Of a stretch of DNA of 55,652 nt, positions 44,560 through 52,820 are shown piece after piece. How positions within the stretch are numbered: position 1 is the stretch's first letter; each line of letters starts with the position of its first letter. The translations under genes were made by a program, and so were the position numbers. Below the pieces are notes generated by a model. That model made no database searches. It was not told the DNA's origin and saw only the letters and a program-made list of their open reading frames with translations. The stretch is from assembly GCA_021819525.1 (NCBI GenBank), contig JAKAQW010000003.1, positions 1 through 55,652 of the forward strand, in the 5' to 3' direction. The stretch comes from Actinomycetes bacterium (GTDB lineage Bacteria > Actinomycetota > Acidimicrobiia > Acidimicrobiales > UBA8190).

Positions 44560-45300
44560 ATGGAGCCGAGCGCGCCCGGGCCAGTGGCCATCTCCACAGC
44601 TGCCGGCACCTCGCCGTCGAGCTTCTACGAGGTGGTGCACCGGCGCCGCGACGTGCGGGCCGAATTCACCGGCGAGCCGGTCGACGGTGGTGTGCTGGCC
44701 CGGATCCTGCGCGCCGCCCATGCCGCACCGAGTGTGGGGCTGTCCCAGCCGTGGGACTTCGTGCTGGTCACCGATGCCGAGCTGCGCAACCGCTTCTGGG
44801 AGCACGTGCAGGGCGAGCGGGCCGTGTTCGGCGACCAGCTCCACGGCGAGCGGGCCGAGCGTTTCGCCGGCATCCGCATCGAAGGGATCCTCCAGTCGAG
44901 CGTGTCGGTCGTCGTCACCTACGATCCTGCTCGTGGCGCGCCCGACGTGCTCGGCCGCCACGCCATCGCCGACGCCGGGCTCTACTCGACCTGCTTGGCC
45001 ATCGAGAACCTGTGGTTGGCGGTGACCGCCGAAGGCTGGGGGATGGGCTGGGTGTCGTTCTACCGGGAGCCATTCTTGCGCCAGCTGGTCGGCCTACCAG
45101 AGGCGGTACGCCCCGTGGCGTGGTTGTGCCTCGGTCCGGTGAGCACGCTGCACGACACCCCAGACCTCGAGCGCCACGGCTGGCGTCGCCGGGCACCGCT
45201 CGATGCAGTGCTTCATGCCGAGCGCTGGCACGAGCTCATGGGCGCCGACACTCTGGTCGACGGGGTGTCCCTCGGTGGCGGGCTCCCTCCTCGTAGCTGA
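44560..45300 (+). CDS. bluB: BluB-like 5,6-dimethylbenzimidazole synthase (nitroreductase fold)
   Basis: BluB cleaves reduced FMN with oxygen to make 5,6-dimethylbenzimidazole, the lower ligand of vitamin B12. The 246-residue protein follows the BluB pattern: FYEVVHRRRDVRAEFTGEPV, RILRAAHAAPSVGLSQPWDF, EGILQSSVSVVVTYDPARG, LGRHAIADAGLYSTCLAIEN, then a GWGMGWVSFY segment and WLCLGPV. The HAAPSVGLSQPWDF block separates BluB from other nitroreductases. ATG 44560 is used. No other cobalamin gene lies near, and no cobalamin riboswitch was recognised. Confidence 0.88.
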   Translation: MEPSAPGPVAISTAAGTSPSSFYEVVHRRRDVRAEFTGEPVDGGVLARILRAAHAAPSVGLSQPWDFVLVTDAELRNRFWEHVQGERAVFGDQLHGERAERFAGIRIEGILQSSVSVVVTYDPARGAPDVLGRHAIADAGLYSTCLAIENLWLAVTAEGWGMGWVSFYREPFLRQLVGLPEAVRPVAWLCLGPVSTLHDTPDLERHGWRRRAPLDAVLHAERWHELMGADTLVDGVSLGGGLPPRS

Positions 45301-45713
45301 TCGGAAAATAGAGCGGGAACCGCTCTGATGTGATGATTCCCGCTACGTGGCGGGAACATCATCCACCGTGGCGGCCCCCGCCAGGGGCCATGTGGGTCTG
45401 ACCTGGGACTGTTACCTCCTCGCGACCTCCCCGCCAACGGTCATGAGGACTGATGTGACGGTTCCCGCTCCGTGGCAGGAACATCATCCGCCGTGGCGGC
45501 CCCTGGAAGGGGCCAGAAGGTCTGATGGAGAAATGCGGACGCGCACCGTCCCGACCTGCGGATTCCTATCCGCCGTGGCGGCCATCGTGAGGGGGTCATG
45601 TGGGTCTGACCGGGTTCCCTCTCGCGCTTTGCCGGCGACAGCCGACGCGCGCCAGGCTGTGCTCGACACAGCCAACGCTTGACGCGACCGGCGCTGGCGG
45701 CGAGCGTGGGGAG
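45301..45713. repeat. Intergenic region with hairpin-forming imperfect repeats
   Basis: No gene is seen in these 413 nt. Two copies (about 45325-45402 and 45450-45525, offset 125 bp) each hold a TTCCCGC/GCGGGAA-type hairpin flanked by TGATG and CATCATCC, then CCGTGGCGGCCCC with a GGCCCC/GGGGCC hairpin and a GGTCTGA tail. A third, partial copy (45567-45611) retains ATCCGCCGTGGCGGCC and ATGTGGGTCTGACC. The structure is conserved while bases vary, for example CCCCT-GGA-AGGGG in copy 2. Confidence 0.75.
45311..45325. terminator. Short hairpin after bluB
   Basis: GAGCGG-GAA-CCGCTC is a perfect 6-bp stem 10 nt after the bluB stop. No U-tract follows, so the terminator role is tentative. Confidence 0.35.
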
Positions 45714-46532
45714 ATGGACGCCACCGCCGACCAGGCCCAGACCTCGAGCACAGATCACCCCGAGGCCGAAGGCGCGGCCGATCCCGCGCCGCTGACCGCG
45801 GCGATCGACGTGGGTGGCACCGGGCTGAAAGCAGCGGTGCTGGACTCGGCGGGGGCCATGGTGAGCGACCGGGTCAAGGTGTCGACCACCTATCCGTGCT
45901 CCCCGACCAAGCTGCTCGACGACCTGGCCGGACTGGTCGGCCGGCTGCCTCATGTCGACCGGGCGTCGGCCGGCTTTCCGGGCATGGTGCGCTCAGGGAT
46001 CGTCTTGAGCGCGCCTCACTTCGTGACGGTCGCCGGGCCGGGAAGCGACATCGACGACGAGCTTTCCCGGGCATGGGACCACTTCCCGCTCGCCGACGAG
46101 CTGGCCAAGCGGCTCGAGGTGCCTACCAAAGTGGCGAACGATGCCGATGTCCAAGGTGCCGCGGTCGTGACGGGGACCGGCCTGGAGCTGGTGATCACCT
46201 TGGGCACCGGCGTCGGAACGGCGCTGTTCTTCGACGGCGGCCTGCTTCCTCATCTGGAGTTCGCCCACTTCCCCTTTCGCAAGGGCGACACGTTCAACGA
46301 GCAGCTCGGCGAGCGCGTTCGCGCTCGGATCGGCGACGGCAAGTGGGCCAAGCGCGTCGCCAAGGCCGTCGACTGCTTCCGCCAGCTCACCTTCTTCGAC
46401 CACTGCTACATCGGGGGTGGCAACGCCCAGAGGTTGTCAGGATCGCTCGGAGACGACGTCACCACTGTCGACAACAGCGCCGGCATCCTCGGTGGGATCA
46501 AGCTGTGGGAGAGCGGGCACGTCGGCGTGTGA
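45714..46532 (+). CDS. ppgK: Polyphosphate glucokinase (ROK family)
   Basis: PpgK phosphorylates glucose with inorganic polyphosphate or ATP and is characteristic of actinobacteria. The 272-residue protein has the phosphate-1 motif AIDVGGTGLKAAVLD, catalytic-region VANDADVQGAAVV and phosphate-2 LVITLGTGVGTALFFDG. The PpgK-specific block EFAHFPFRKGDTFNEQLG (where ROK sugar kinases bind zinc) and YIGGGNAQ follow. ATG 45714 is used, although GGGGAG lies immediately next to it with no spacer; no better in-frame start is seen. About 28 variable residues precede the core. Confidence 0.93.
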   Translation: MDATADQAQTSSTDHPEAEGAADPAPLTAAIDVGGTGLKAAVLDSAGAMVSDRVKVSTTYPCSPTKLLDDLAGLVGRLPHVDRASAGFPGMVRSGIVLSAPHFVTVAGPGSDIDDELSRAWDHFPLADELAKRLEVPTKVANDADVQGAAVVTGTGLELVITLGTGVGTALFFDGGLLPHLEFAHFPFRKGDTFNEQLGERVRARIGDGKWAKRVAKAVDCFRQLTFFDHCYIGGGNAQRLSGSLGDDVTTVDNSAGILGGIKLWESGHVGV

Positions 46533-46539
46533 GGGGCGC

Positions 46540-46617
46540 ACCTGGGTCAGAGGTGGCTACCTGGGTCCGCGCTTGACACCTGGGTTCGAGCTGGACGTCT
46601 GGGTCCGCGCTTGACGC
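46540..46617 (+). repeat. About 19-bp degenerate repeat after ppgK
   Basis: Four imperfect units, each with (A/G)(C/T)CTGGGT, begin about every 19-20 bp. The 16-mer TGGGTCCGCGCTTGAC is identical at 46563-46578 and 46601-46616. The tract lies just after the ppgK stop, in the 322-nt gene-free gap before the LapA-like gene. Confidence 0.75.
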
Positions 46618-46679
46618 AGGCGTCCGAGCTGGCCAGATCGCACGCGCTGCGCGTGCTGTGGCGTCGCCTGGGCTTCACG

Positions 46680-46781
46680 CCTCCATCGACCAGGGCGGCC
46701 ACCACCAGGGCCTCCATGGACCAGGGCCGCCACCACCAGGGCCTCCATGGACCAGGGCGGCCACCACCAGGGCCTTCATGG
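46680..46781 (+). repeat. 31-bp tandem repeat, 3.3 copies
   Basis: Units begin at 46680, 46711, 46742 and 46773 (partial). Each has CCTCCATGGACCAGGG followed by GCCACCACCAGGG, and differences are single bases. It is not coding and lies upstream of the LapA-like gene. Confidence 0.94.
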
Positions 46782-46818
46782 AGTAGCAGCTGGTCAGGAC
46801 CGTAGCTTGATCCGGCTG

Positions 46819-46846
46819 TTCCCCGTGCGAGTCCAGGCAATAGGAT
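46819..46846 (+). promoter_or_regulatory. Candidate promoter (TTCCCC-N16-TAGGAT) for the LapA-like gene
   Basis: -10 TAGGAT (46841-46846) is 8 nt before the ATG. The -35 match is weak. Confidence 0.4.
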
Positions 46847-46854
46847 CGGCCACG

Positions 46855-47292
46855 ATGGCGGCCGACTCCCCTGACGCTTCGGCCGGCATCGACCCCCTGG
46901 TCGATCGTGGTCCCTCCGACGCCAACGGCTCCGCGGGCAAGGCGGGCGGCGGTCGCCTTTCCGGTCCTACCGGCATCGGCACCGCCAGCGAGAAGGCCGG
47001 CGCGGACGTCGCCGCCAGGCGGGACCGCCGGCGAGCCATGGTCCGTCTGGTGGCGATCGTGGTCGTGGTGGTCCTCGCCGCGGTGTTCATCGTGCAGAAC
47101 CTGCATCCGGTGACGGTGCACCTGTGGATCGTCCGCCGGCAGCTCGGGCTGGTCTGGGTGATCGGCGGATGCCTGGTGGCGGGGGTGGCAGTCGGCTACT
47201 GGGTCGGCTGGCAAGGCCACCGCCAGGCCGCGCAGCGCCGCGCCGAACGCGCCGCACGCGGCGGCCGGCGCTGGCGCCGCCGAACCGCCTGA
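46855..47292 (+). CDS. LapA-like (DUF1049) two-helix membrane protein
   Basis: A 145-residue protein with a hydrophilic N-terminus (1-60) and two transmembrane helices, about 64-82 (VRLVAIVVVVVLAAVFIVQN) and about 100-122 (LGLVWVIGGCLVAGVAVGYW). They are joined by NLHPVTVHLW; the Q-N at the end of helix one and the short polar loop are typical of the LapA/DUF1049 family. The tail is Arg-rich. In proteobacteria LapA (YciS) works with LapB in lipopolysaccharide control; actinobacterial relatives have no assigned role. ATG 46855 is chosen for its -10 box; a longer frame runs back into the 31-bp repeats. Its last codons are repeated downstream. Confidence 0.8.
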   Translation: MAADSPDASAGIDPLVDRGPSDANGSAGKAGGGRLSGPTGIGTASEKAGADVAARRDRRRAMVRLVAIVVVVVLAAVFIVQNLHPVTVHLWIVRRQLGLVWVIGGCLVAGVAVGYWVGWQGHRQAAQRRAERAARGGRRWRRRTA

Positions 47293-47367
47293 CCTGGCGG
47301 CGAACCGCCCGACCTGGCACCGCCGCCGGACCGCCTGACCTGGCGCCGCCGGACTGCCTGACCTGGC
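47284..47367 (+). repeat. Degenerate repeat of the LapA-like gene 3' end
   Basis: ACCGCCTGACCTGGC, which contains the gene's TGA stop, recurs with one or no changes at 47284, 47304, 47330 and 47353 (spacings 20, 26 and 23 bp). This is another gene-end sequence multiplied into its spacer. Confidence 0.8.
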
Positions 47368-47521
47368 GCCACCGGCGCACCGGGAGCCTGAGACCTGCTC
47401 GAGCTGGCGTGCGGCGTCGCAGGGCACCTGCGCTCGGACCACAGGTTCGGACCATGGGCTCGCGGCCGTCCCCTGGTCGTGCAGGCGCGTTGCCGCGACC
47501 CACCCGGGCGGCGCGTGCCGC

Positions 47522-47527
47522 TAGGTT
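47522..47527 (+). promoter_or_regulatory. Candidate -10 element (TAGGTT) for the oxidoreductase gene
   Basis: TAGGTT ends 6 nt before the ATG at 47534, at leaderless spacing. Confidence 0.4.
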
Positions 47528-47533
47528 GGCCCC

Positions 47534-48481
47534 ATGCGGGCGGTCACGATCGCGGACGGGGATCTGCTCTGGGCCGACCACCCCGATCCGGTGCCCGGGG
47601 ACCTCGAACTGCTGGTGGCGGTGCGCGCCGCCGGGCTGAACGCGGCGGACCTCCTCCAGCGGCGCGGTGCCTATCCCGCCCCGGCCGGCTCACCGCCGGA
47701 CATCCCTGGGTTGGAGCTGGCCGGCGAGGTGGTGGCGGCTGGCAGCCGGGTGACCCGGTTCGCGGTGGGCGACCGGGTCATGGCACTGGCCGGCGGAGGT
47801 GGGCAAGCCGAGCTCGCCGTCGTCGACGAGCGGGTGGCGATGGCGGTGCCGGCCACGTGGGACTGGGTAGCTGCGGGCGGGTTCTGCGAAGGGTTCTGCA
47901 CCGCCTTCGACGCGTTGTTCCGCCAGTGCCGTCTGCAGCTCGGCGAACGCGTGCTGGTCACCGGCGCGGCCGGCGGGGTGGGCTGCGCCACGCTGCAGCT
48001 GGCTGCGGCGGCCGGCGCCCTGCCCGTGGCCTCGGCGCGCCACGCGAGCACCCACCGCTCGCTCGAGGCGCTCGGAGCACGCCTTGCCGCGCTCCCCGAC
48101 GAGGCGCTGGCCAGTGGGCCGTTCGACGTAGCTGTCGAGCTGGTCGGTGCGGCCAGCTTTCCCGGAGCGCTCCAGGCCCTGCGCCCCGGTGGGCGCGTGG
48201 CGGTGGTGGGGGTCGGTTCTGGTGCCACGGTCTCGTTGGACCTGCTCGGGTTGATGCAGCGGCGGGCGTCGGTCAGCGGGGCGACGCTGCGGGCCCGCTC
48301 GCTCGACGAGAAGGGGACCGTGGTGGCCGGTGTGCAGCGGTCGGTGCTGCCGCTGGCCGAGGCGGGCAGGATCCGGGTGCCGGTGGCGGCGGCGGTGCCC
48401 ATGGCCGAGGCCGCCGCGGCATACGAGCAGTTTGCCCGAGGCGGCAAGCTGGGAAAGATCGTGCTGGTTCGCGACCCGTGA
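47534..48481 (+). CDS. Quinone oxidoreductase-like MDR enzyme
   Basis: This is an NADPH-dependent oxidoreductase of the medium-chain dehydrogenase/reductase superfamily without the zinc site, the zeta-crystallin/QOR type. The 315-residue protein has the GroES-like N-terminal domain (VRAAGLNAADLLQRRGAYPA, PGLELAGEVVAAG) and a Rossmann domain with VLVTGAAGGVGCATLQLAAA. VAVELVGAASFPGALQALRP and a C-terminal GKLGKIVLV follow. The Arg/Tyr pattern RRGAYP and absence of the structural zinc cysteines support the QOR group. The substrate cannot be told. egtB starts 49 nt downstream, possibly in the same transcript. Confidence 0.88.
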   Translation: MRAVTIADGDLLWADHPDPVPGDLELLVAVRAAGLNAADLLQRRGAYPAPAGSPPDIPGLELAGEVVAAGSRVTRFAVGDRVMALAGGGGQAELAVVDERVAMAVPATWDWVAAGGFCEGFCTAFDALFRQCRLQLGERVLVTGAAGGVGCATLQLAAAAGALPVASARHASTHRSLEALGARLAALPDEALASGPFDVAVELVGAASFPGALQALRPGGRVAVVGVGSGATVSLDLLGLMQRRASVSGATLRARSLDEKGTVVAGVQRSVLPLAEAGRIRVPVAAAVPMAEAAAAYEQFARGGKLGKIVLVRDP

Positions 48482-48530
48482 CGCCGCTGGGCCACTGTGG
48501 CACGTGGCCGGCACGGAACCGTGGAGGACG

Positions 48531-50111
48531 ATGACCGTGGCACAGCTGACCGCTCCTGTCCCCATCGACGTGCTGGCCCAGGCCTACCAGCAGGTTCGCA
48601 GCGGTACCGAGGCCCTGGCCGCACCGCTGTCGGCCGAGGACCAGACCGTGCAGTCGATGGCCGACGCCAGCCCCACGAAGTGGCATCGGGCACACACGTC
48701 GTGGTTCTTCGAGACGTTCTTGCTCGAAGCGTCCCACGCCGGCTACCAGGTGTTCCATCCTGCGTTCACGTTCCTGTTCAACTCCTACTACGAGCAGGTC
48801 GGAGCCCGGCATCCCCGTCCCCAGCGCGGGGTGGTGAGCCGCCCCGGCATCGCCGAGATCGCCGCCTACCGCCGCCACGTCGACGCGGCCATGGCCGACC
48901 TGCTGGCTAGCCGACCGCCGCCGGAGACGAGGGGGCTGGTGGAGCTGGGACTGCACCACGAGCAGCAGCACCAGGAGCTGCTGTTGATGGACGTCAAGCA
49001 CGCGTTGTCGTGCAACGCCTTGCTGCCGGTCTACGCGCCGGGGCCGGTGGACCCCTTCGGTGCCGTGCCGGCCGAGGTGCCGGCGCTCTCCTGGGACGAG
49101 CACCATGGCGGGCCGGTGTCGATCGGCCACCGAGAGCACCAAGGGTTCTGTTTCGACAACGAGCTCCCGCGCCACCAGGTCCTGCTGGCCCCCTTCGCCA
49201 TGGCCAGCCGGCCGGTGACCTGTGGCGAGTGGGTCGACTTCGTCGAGGACGGCGGGTACCTCCGCCCCGAGCTGTGGTTGTCCGACGGCTGGGGTGCCGT
49301 CCAATCCGGCGGCTGGACGGCGCCGTTGTACTGGACAGATGTCGACGGCCACTGGGAAGTGTTCACCCTGCACGGACGCCGGCCGCTGCACCTAGCAGAG
49401 CCGGTCTGCCACGTGAGCTACTACGAGGCCGACGCCTTTGCCCGCTGGGCAGGTGCCCGGCTCCCCACCGAAGCCGAATGGGAGGCGGTGGCGACCGCCG
49501 GGACCATCTCGGATACCGGCGCTGGCGCGTCTGGCGCCGCCGATGCGGCGGCGCTCCCGGCGGCTACAGGGCTCTCTTCCCCCGGCGCGACGCCCTTTTC
49601 CCAGCCCACAGCACCCTTTTCCCCAGCCGCGGGGCCGACTTCCCCGGGCACAGGGCCGACTTCCCCGGGCACAGGGCCGACTTCCCCGGGCACAGGGCCG
49701 ACTTCCCCGGGCACAGGGCCGACTTCCCCGGCCAGAGGGCCATCTTTCCCGAGCGGTATGACCCCGGCCTCGGGTACGGAGGTTCCGAAGCCCGAGGCGG
49801 TTCCCGACCCGCCCGCCCACGCCTGGGCGTCGGTGGTCGGCGCCCTCCACCCCCGGCCGGTCGGCAGCAGCGCCTCGCTGGCCGGTGACGTCTGGCAGTG
49901 GACGCAGAGCGCCTACAGCCCCTATCCGGGGTACCGGCCGGCACCCGGTGCGGTGGGTGAGTACAACGGCAAGTTCATGGTGAACCAGTACGTGCTGCGC
50001 GGCGGCAGCTGCGTCACGCCATGGGGACATACCCGGGTGACATACCGCAACTTCTTCCCGGCCTCGGCCCGCTGGCCGTTCGCCGGTGTCCGGCTGGCAG
50101 CGGACCGGTGA
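48531..50111 (+). CDS. egtB: EgtB, hercynine-cysteine sulfoxide synthase, with an internal insertion
   Basis: EgtB is a non-heme iron enzyme joining hercynine to gamma-glutamylcysteine or cysteine in ergothioneine synthesis. The N-terminal DinB-like domain supplies the three-His iron site: His52 or His55 in KWHRAHTSWFFETF, then His143 and His147 in LHHEQQHQELLL. The FGE-sulfatase domain follows (PVTCGEWVDFVEDGGY, PVCHVSYYEADAFARWAGAR, LPTEAEWE, and later GDVWQWTQSAYSPYPGY, YVLRGGSCVT). About 100 residues (roughly 325-428) of Gly/Pro/Ser/Thr sequence, including five TSPGTGP units, split the FGE domain right after LPTEAEWEAVAT. Length is 526, against the usual 430-440. ATG 48531 follows TGGAGGA. 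It is coupled to egtD by GTGA. Confidence 0.94.
   Translation: MTVAQLTAPVPIDVLAQAYQQVRSGTEALAAPLSAEDQTVQSMADASPTKWHRAHTSWFFETFLLEASHAGYQVFHPAFTFLFNSYYEQVGARHPRPQRGVVSRPGIAEIAAYRRHVDAAMADLLASRPPPETRGLVELGLHHEQQHQELLLMDVKHALSCNALLPVYAPGPVDPFGAVPAEVPALSWDEHHGGPVSIGHREHQGFCFDNELPRHQVLLAPFAMASRPVTCGEWVDFVEDGGYLRPELWLSDGWGAVQSGGWTAPLYWTDVDGHWEVFTLHGRRPLHLAEPVCHVSYYEADAFARWAGARLPTEAEWEAVATAGTISDTGAGASGAADAAALPAATGLSSPGATPFSQPTAPFSPAAGPTSPGTGPTSPGTGPTSPGTGPTSPGTGPTSPARGPSFPSGMTPASGTEVPKPEAVPDPPAHAWASVVGALHPRPVGSSASLAGDVWQWTQSAYSPYPGYRPAPGAVGEYNGKFMVNQYVLRGGSCVTPWGHTRVTYRNFFPASARWPFAGVRLAADR
49632..49736 (+). repeat. 21-bp in-frame repeat, five copies, inside egtB
   Basis: Units start at 49632, 49653, 49674, 49695 and 49716; the last has two changes. 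They encode GPTSPGT repeated within the FGE-sulfatase domain insertion. Confidence 0.95.
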
Positions 50112-51100
50112 GCCCCTCGGGTGTCGAGCCGACAGTCGAGGTCCACCTGACGCCCGCAGAGCTCCGCCAAGCCCTGCACGACGACGTCCGACGCGGACTG
50201 CTGGCCCCGACCGGCGAGAAGCGCCTGCCACCGGTGTGGTTCTACGACGACGTGGGCAGCGAGCTGTTCGAGGCCATCACCGAGCTGCCCGAGTACTACC
50301 CCACCCGAGCCGAGCGGCTGCTGCTCACCAGCCACGCCGACGACATAGCGGGTCGGGCGAAGGCTGCCACGCTGGTCGAGCTCGGTGCCGGCACCTGCGA
50401 CAAGTCGCGGATCCTGCTCGACGCCCTGTGCCGGGCGGGCTGCCTCGAGACCTACGTGCCGCTCGACGTCAGTCAGGCCACGCTGTGCCAGGCGGCAGCC
50501 GAGCTGGGAGGCGAGTACCCAGGCCTGGCGGTTCGTGCCGTGGTCGGCGACTTCCACCGCCATCTCGACCGGCTCCCGACCGGGGGCCCGACGCTGGTCG
50601 CGTTCTTGGGGGGCACGATCGGGAACCTCCTGCCCGACCAGCGCCGGCGGTTCCTGTTCGACCTCGGATGCCGGCAGGAGGCAGGAGACAGCCTGTTGCT
50701 CGGAACCGATCTGGTGAAAGATGCCAGTCGCCTGGTGGCCGCCTACGACGACGCCACCGGTGTCACCGCCGCCTTCAACCGCAACGTGCTGGCCGTGCTC
50801 AACCGCGAGCTCGGCGCGGATTTCGACCTCGACGGCTTCGCCCATGTCGCCCGGTGGGACGCCGAGCAGCGGTGGATCGAGATGCGGCTCCGGGCGCTCG
50901 GTTCCCAGCGAGCCTGCCTGAGCGCCCTCGACACGGAGGTGGCCTTCGAGGACGGCGAGGAGCTGCTCACCGAGATCAGCGCCAAGTTCACCCGCGAGCA
51001 GGTCGAGTCCGAGCTGTGGGAGGCCGGGTTCGTGGTCGGTGGCATGTGGGACCGGCCCGGCGGCGACTTCCTCCTCACCTTGGCGAGCCCGTACTGCTAA
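50108..51100 (+). CDS. egtD: EgtD, L-histidine N-alpha-methyltransferase
   Basis: EgtD trimethylates histidine with SAM to give hercynine, the first step of ergothioneine synthesis. The 330-residue protein has PVWFYDDVGSELFEAITELP, EYYPTRAERLLL, the SAM-site LVELGAGTCDKSRILLDAL and YVPLDVSQATL. FLGGTIGNLLPDQRRRFL and the histidine-site region TGVTAAFNRNVLAVLNRELG follow. The C-terminus KFTREQVESELWEAGF is conserved. GTG 50108 overlaps the egtB stop. With egtB this forms a compact two-gene set; egtA, egtC and egtE are not in the window. Confidence 0.95.
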   Translation: MSPSGVEPTVEVHLTPAELRQALHDDVRRGLLAPTGEKRLPPVWFYDDVGSELFEAITELPEYYPTRAERLLLTSHADDIAGRAKAATLVELGAGTCDKSRILLDALCRAGCLETYVPLDVSQATLCQAAAELGGEYPGLAVRAVVGDFHRHLDRLPTGGPTLVAFLGGTIGNLLPDQRRRFLFDLGCRQEAGDSLLLGTDLVKDASRLVAAYDDATGVTAAFNRNVLAVLNRELGADFDLDGFAHVARWDAEQRWIEMRLRALGSQRACLSALDTEVAFEDGEELLTEISAKFTREQVESELWEAGFVVGGMWDRPGGDFLLTLASPYC

Positions 51101-51111
51101 GACTGCAGTCG

Positions 51112-52668
51112 ATGCCTTGCGATCGTGCTGCTGGGCGCCGTTCGGCGCATGAGCCGGCTGTGTCGTCGAGCCGTCGAGCGACCTTCGAGCTCGACACCGT
51201 GGTCGCAGACGTGGCGGCCGGGTGCCTCGAGCGGGCCCAGGCCCTGGGTTGCAGTCACGCGGAGCTGCGGGTGGAGCGGATCCGGACGCAGATCTTGGTG
51301 CTGCGCGACGGCCAGGTGGAGACGGCGGTAGACGACGTGGAGATCGGTGCCGGTCTGCGGGTGTTGCGCAGCGGCGGACAGGGCTTTGCCGCCGGCGACC
51401 TCCTCGAGCGTGAAGCGGTGGCCGGGCTGGCTGACGAGGCGGTGTCGATGGCCGACCTCTGCACCTCGGCGCTGCGTCGCCCGCTGGTCCTGGCCGAGGA
51501 GCCGGTGCACCGATCGGTCACCTGGGTGGCCGACCACGAGGTCGATCCCACCTCGGTGGCGCTCGGCGACAGGGTGGGGTTGCTGGAGAGCTGGTGCGGA
51601 ACCGTGCGCCGTTCGAGGGGTGTGGCACACGTGAAGGCGTCGGTCATGGCGGTGACCGAGGAGAAGCACTACGCGGATCTCGCTGGGACGACCACCCGGC
51701 AGATCCGGGTGCGGGTGCACCCGGTGGTCGAGGCGCTGGCGGTCACCGACGATGGCGACTTCGAGACCATGCGCACCTTGGCCCCACCGGTGGGGCTCGG
51801 CTGGGAGCACCTCGAGGATCCGCAGCTGGGCCCCGGCGCCGAGCTCGACGAGCTCGGGGAGCTGCTCGCGGCGAAGCTCCGGGCGCCGACGGTGGAGGCA
51901 GGCCGCTACGACCTGGTCATCGACCCGTCGAACCTGTGGCTGACTATCCACGAGTCCGTCGGCCACGCGCTCGAGCTGGACCGGGCGGTGGGTTACGAAG
52001 CCGCCTATGCCGGCACGTCGTTCGCCACCGTGGAGGGGCTGGACAGCCGGCGCTACGGGTCGCCGCTCATGCACGTGGTGGCGGATCGGACCACCCCCGG
52101 CGCCCTTGCGACCATCGGCTACGACGACGAGGGGGTGGCTGCACAGCGTTTCGACCTGGTGCGCGACGGGGTGCAGGTGGGCTATCAGGTGGACCGCCGT
52201 ATGGCCGCCGAGCAGGGGCTGGGCCGGTCGAACGGGTGCGCGTTCGCCGACTCGCCCATGCACGTGCCCATCGCGCGCATGGCGAACGTGTCCCTGGTCT
52301 GCGACCCCGACGGGCCGAGCACCGACGAGCTGGTGGCCGACACCGAGCGGGGCATCTTGGTGGTCGGCGACAAGAGCTGGTCCATCGACATGCAGCGGCA
52401 CAACTTCCAGTTCACCGGCCAACGCTTCTTTCGCATCGACCGGGGCCACCTGGCCGGGCAGCTGCGTGACGTGGCGTACCAGAGCCGCACCACGGACTTC
52501 TGGGCGTCGCTCGACGCGCTGGGCGGCCCGACCAGCGTCGTGCTTGGCGGGGCCATGAACTGCGGCAAGGGCCAGCCAGGCCAGGTGGCGCCGGTCAGCC
52601 ACGGCTGTCCGTCGGCCCGGTTCCGGTCCGTCTCCGTGTTGAACGCCCGGAGCGAGGCCGGTCGATGA
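51112..52668 (+). CDS. tldD: TldD-like metalloprotease subunit
   Basis: TldD and TldE form a heterodimeric protease that trims small unfolded peptides, such as microcin B17 precursor or CcdA in E. coli. TldD is the catalytic subunit. Here the HExxxH metal site is TIHESVGHALELD (His280, Glu281, His285). The surrounding family blocks are GYEAAYAGTSFAT, GALATIGYDDEG, RSNGCAFADSPMHVPIARM and ILVVGDKSWSIDMQRHNFQF. ATG 51112 (518 aa) is used; a GTG at 51160 would give a more typical length. It lies 11 nt after egtD and may share its transcript. tldE follows after 152 nt. Confidence 0.93.
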   Translation: MPCDRAAGRRSAHEPAVSSSRRATFELDTVVADVAAGCLERAQALGCSHAELRVERIRTQILVLRDGQVETAVDDVEIGAGLRVLRSGGQGFAAGDLLEREAVAGLADEAVSMADLCTSALRRPLVLAEEPVHRSVTWVADHEVDPTSVALGDRVGLLESWCGTVRRSRGVAHVKASVMAVTEEKHYADLAGTTTRQIRVRVHPVVEALAVTDDGDFETMRTLAPPVGLGWEHLEDPQLGPGAELDELGELLAAKLRAPTVEAGRYDLVIDPSNLWLTIHESVGHALELDRAVGYEAAYAGTSFATVEGLDSRRYGSPLMHVVADRTTPGALATIGYDDEGVAAQRFDLVRDGVQVGYQVDRRMAAEQGLGRSNGCAFADSPMHVPIARMANVSLVCDPDGPSTDELVADTERGILVVGDKSWSIDMQRHNFQFTGQRFFRIDRGHLAGQLRDVAYQSRTTDFWASLDALGGPTSVVLGGAMNCGKGQPGQVAPVSHGCPSARFRSVSVLNARSEAGR

Positions 52669-52820
52669 CGCGGTCCGGTCGGCCAGCACGTGGGTGTGTG
52701 ACGCCGCCTTTTCTGCCAGGCGAAGCCGCACGATGAGCGCTTCGGAGGTGGCCTCGAGGTGCCTTCTGTCGCGAGCGCGTCTCCGAAGGGTCGGGTCCGG
52801 TAGGTGACCCGTCGGGTGAG

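Noticed and set aside
45301-45713. Possible cobalamin riboswitch next to bluB
   Set aside because: The region is downstream of bluB, lacks a recognisable B12-box core and is made of repeated hairpin units.
46680-46781. Possible CRISPR array
   Set aside because: Units are directly adjacent with no spacers, and no cas genes are present.
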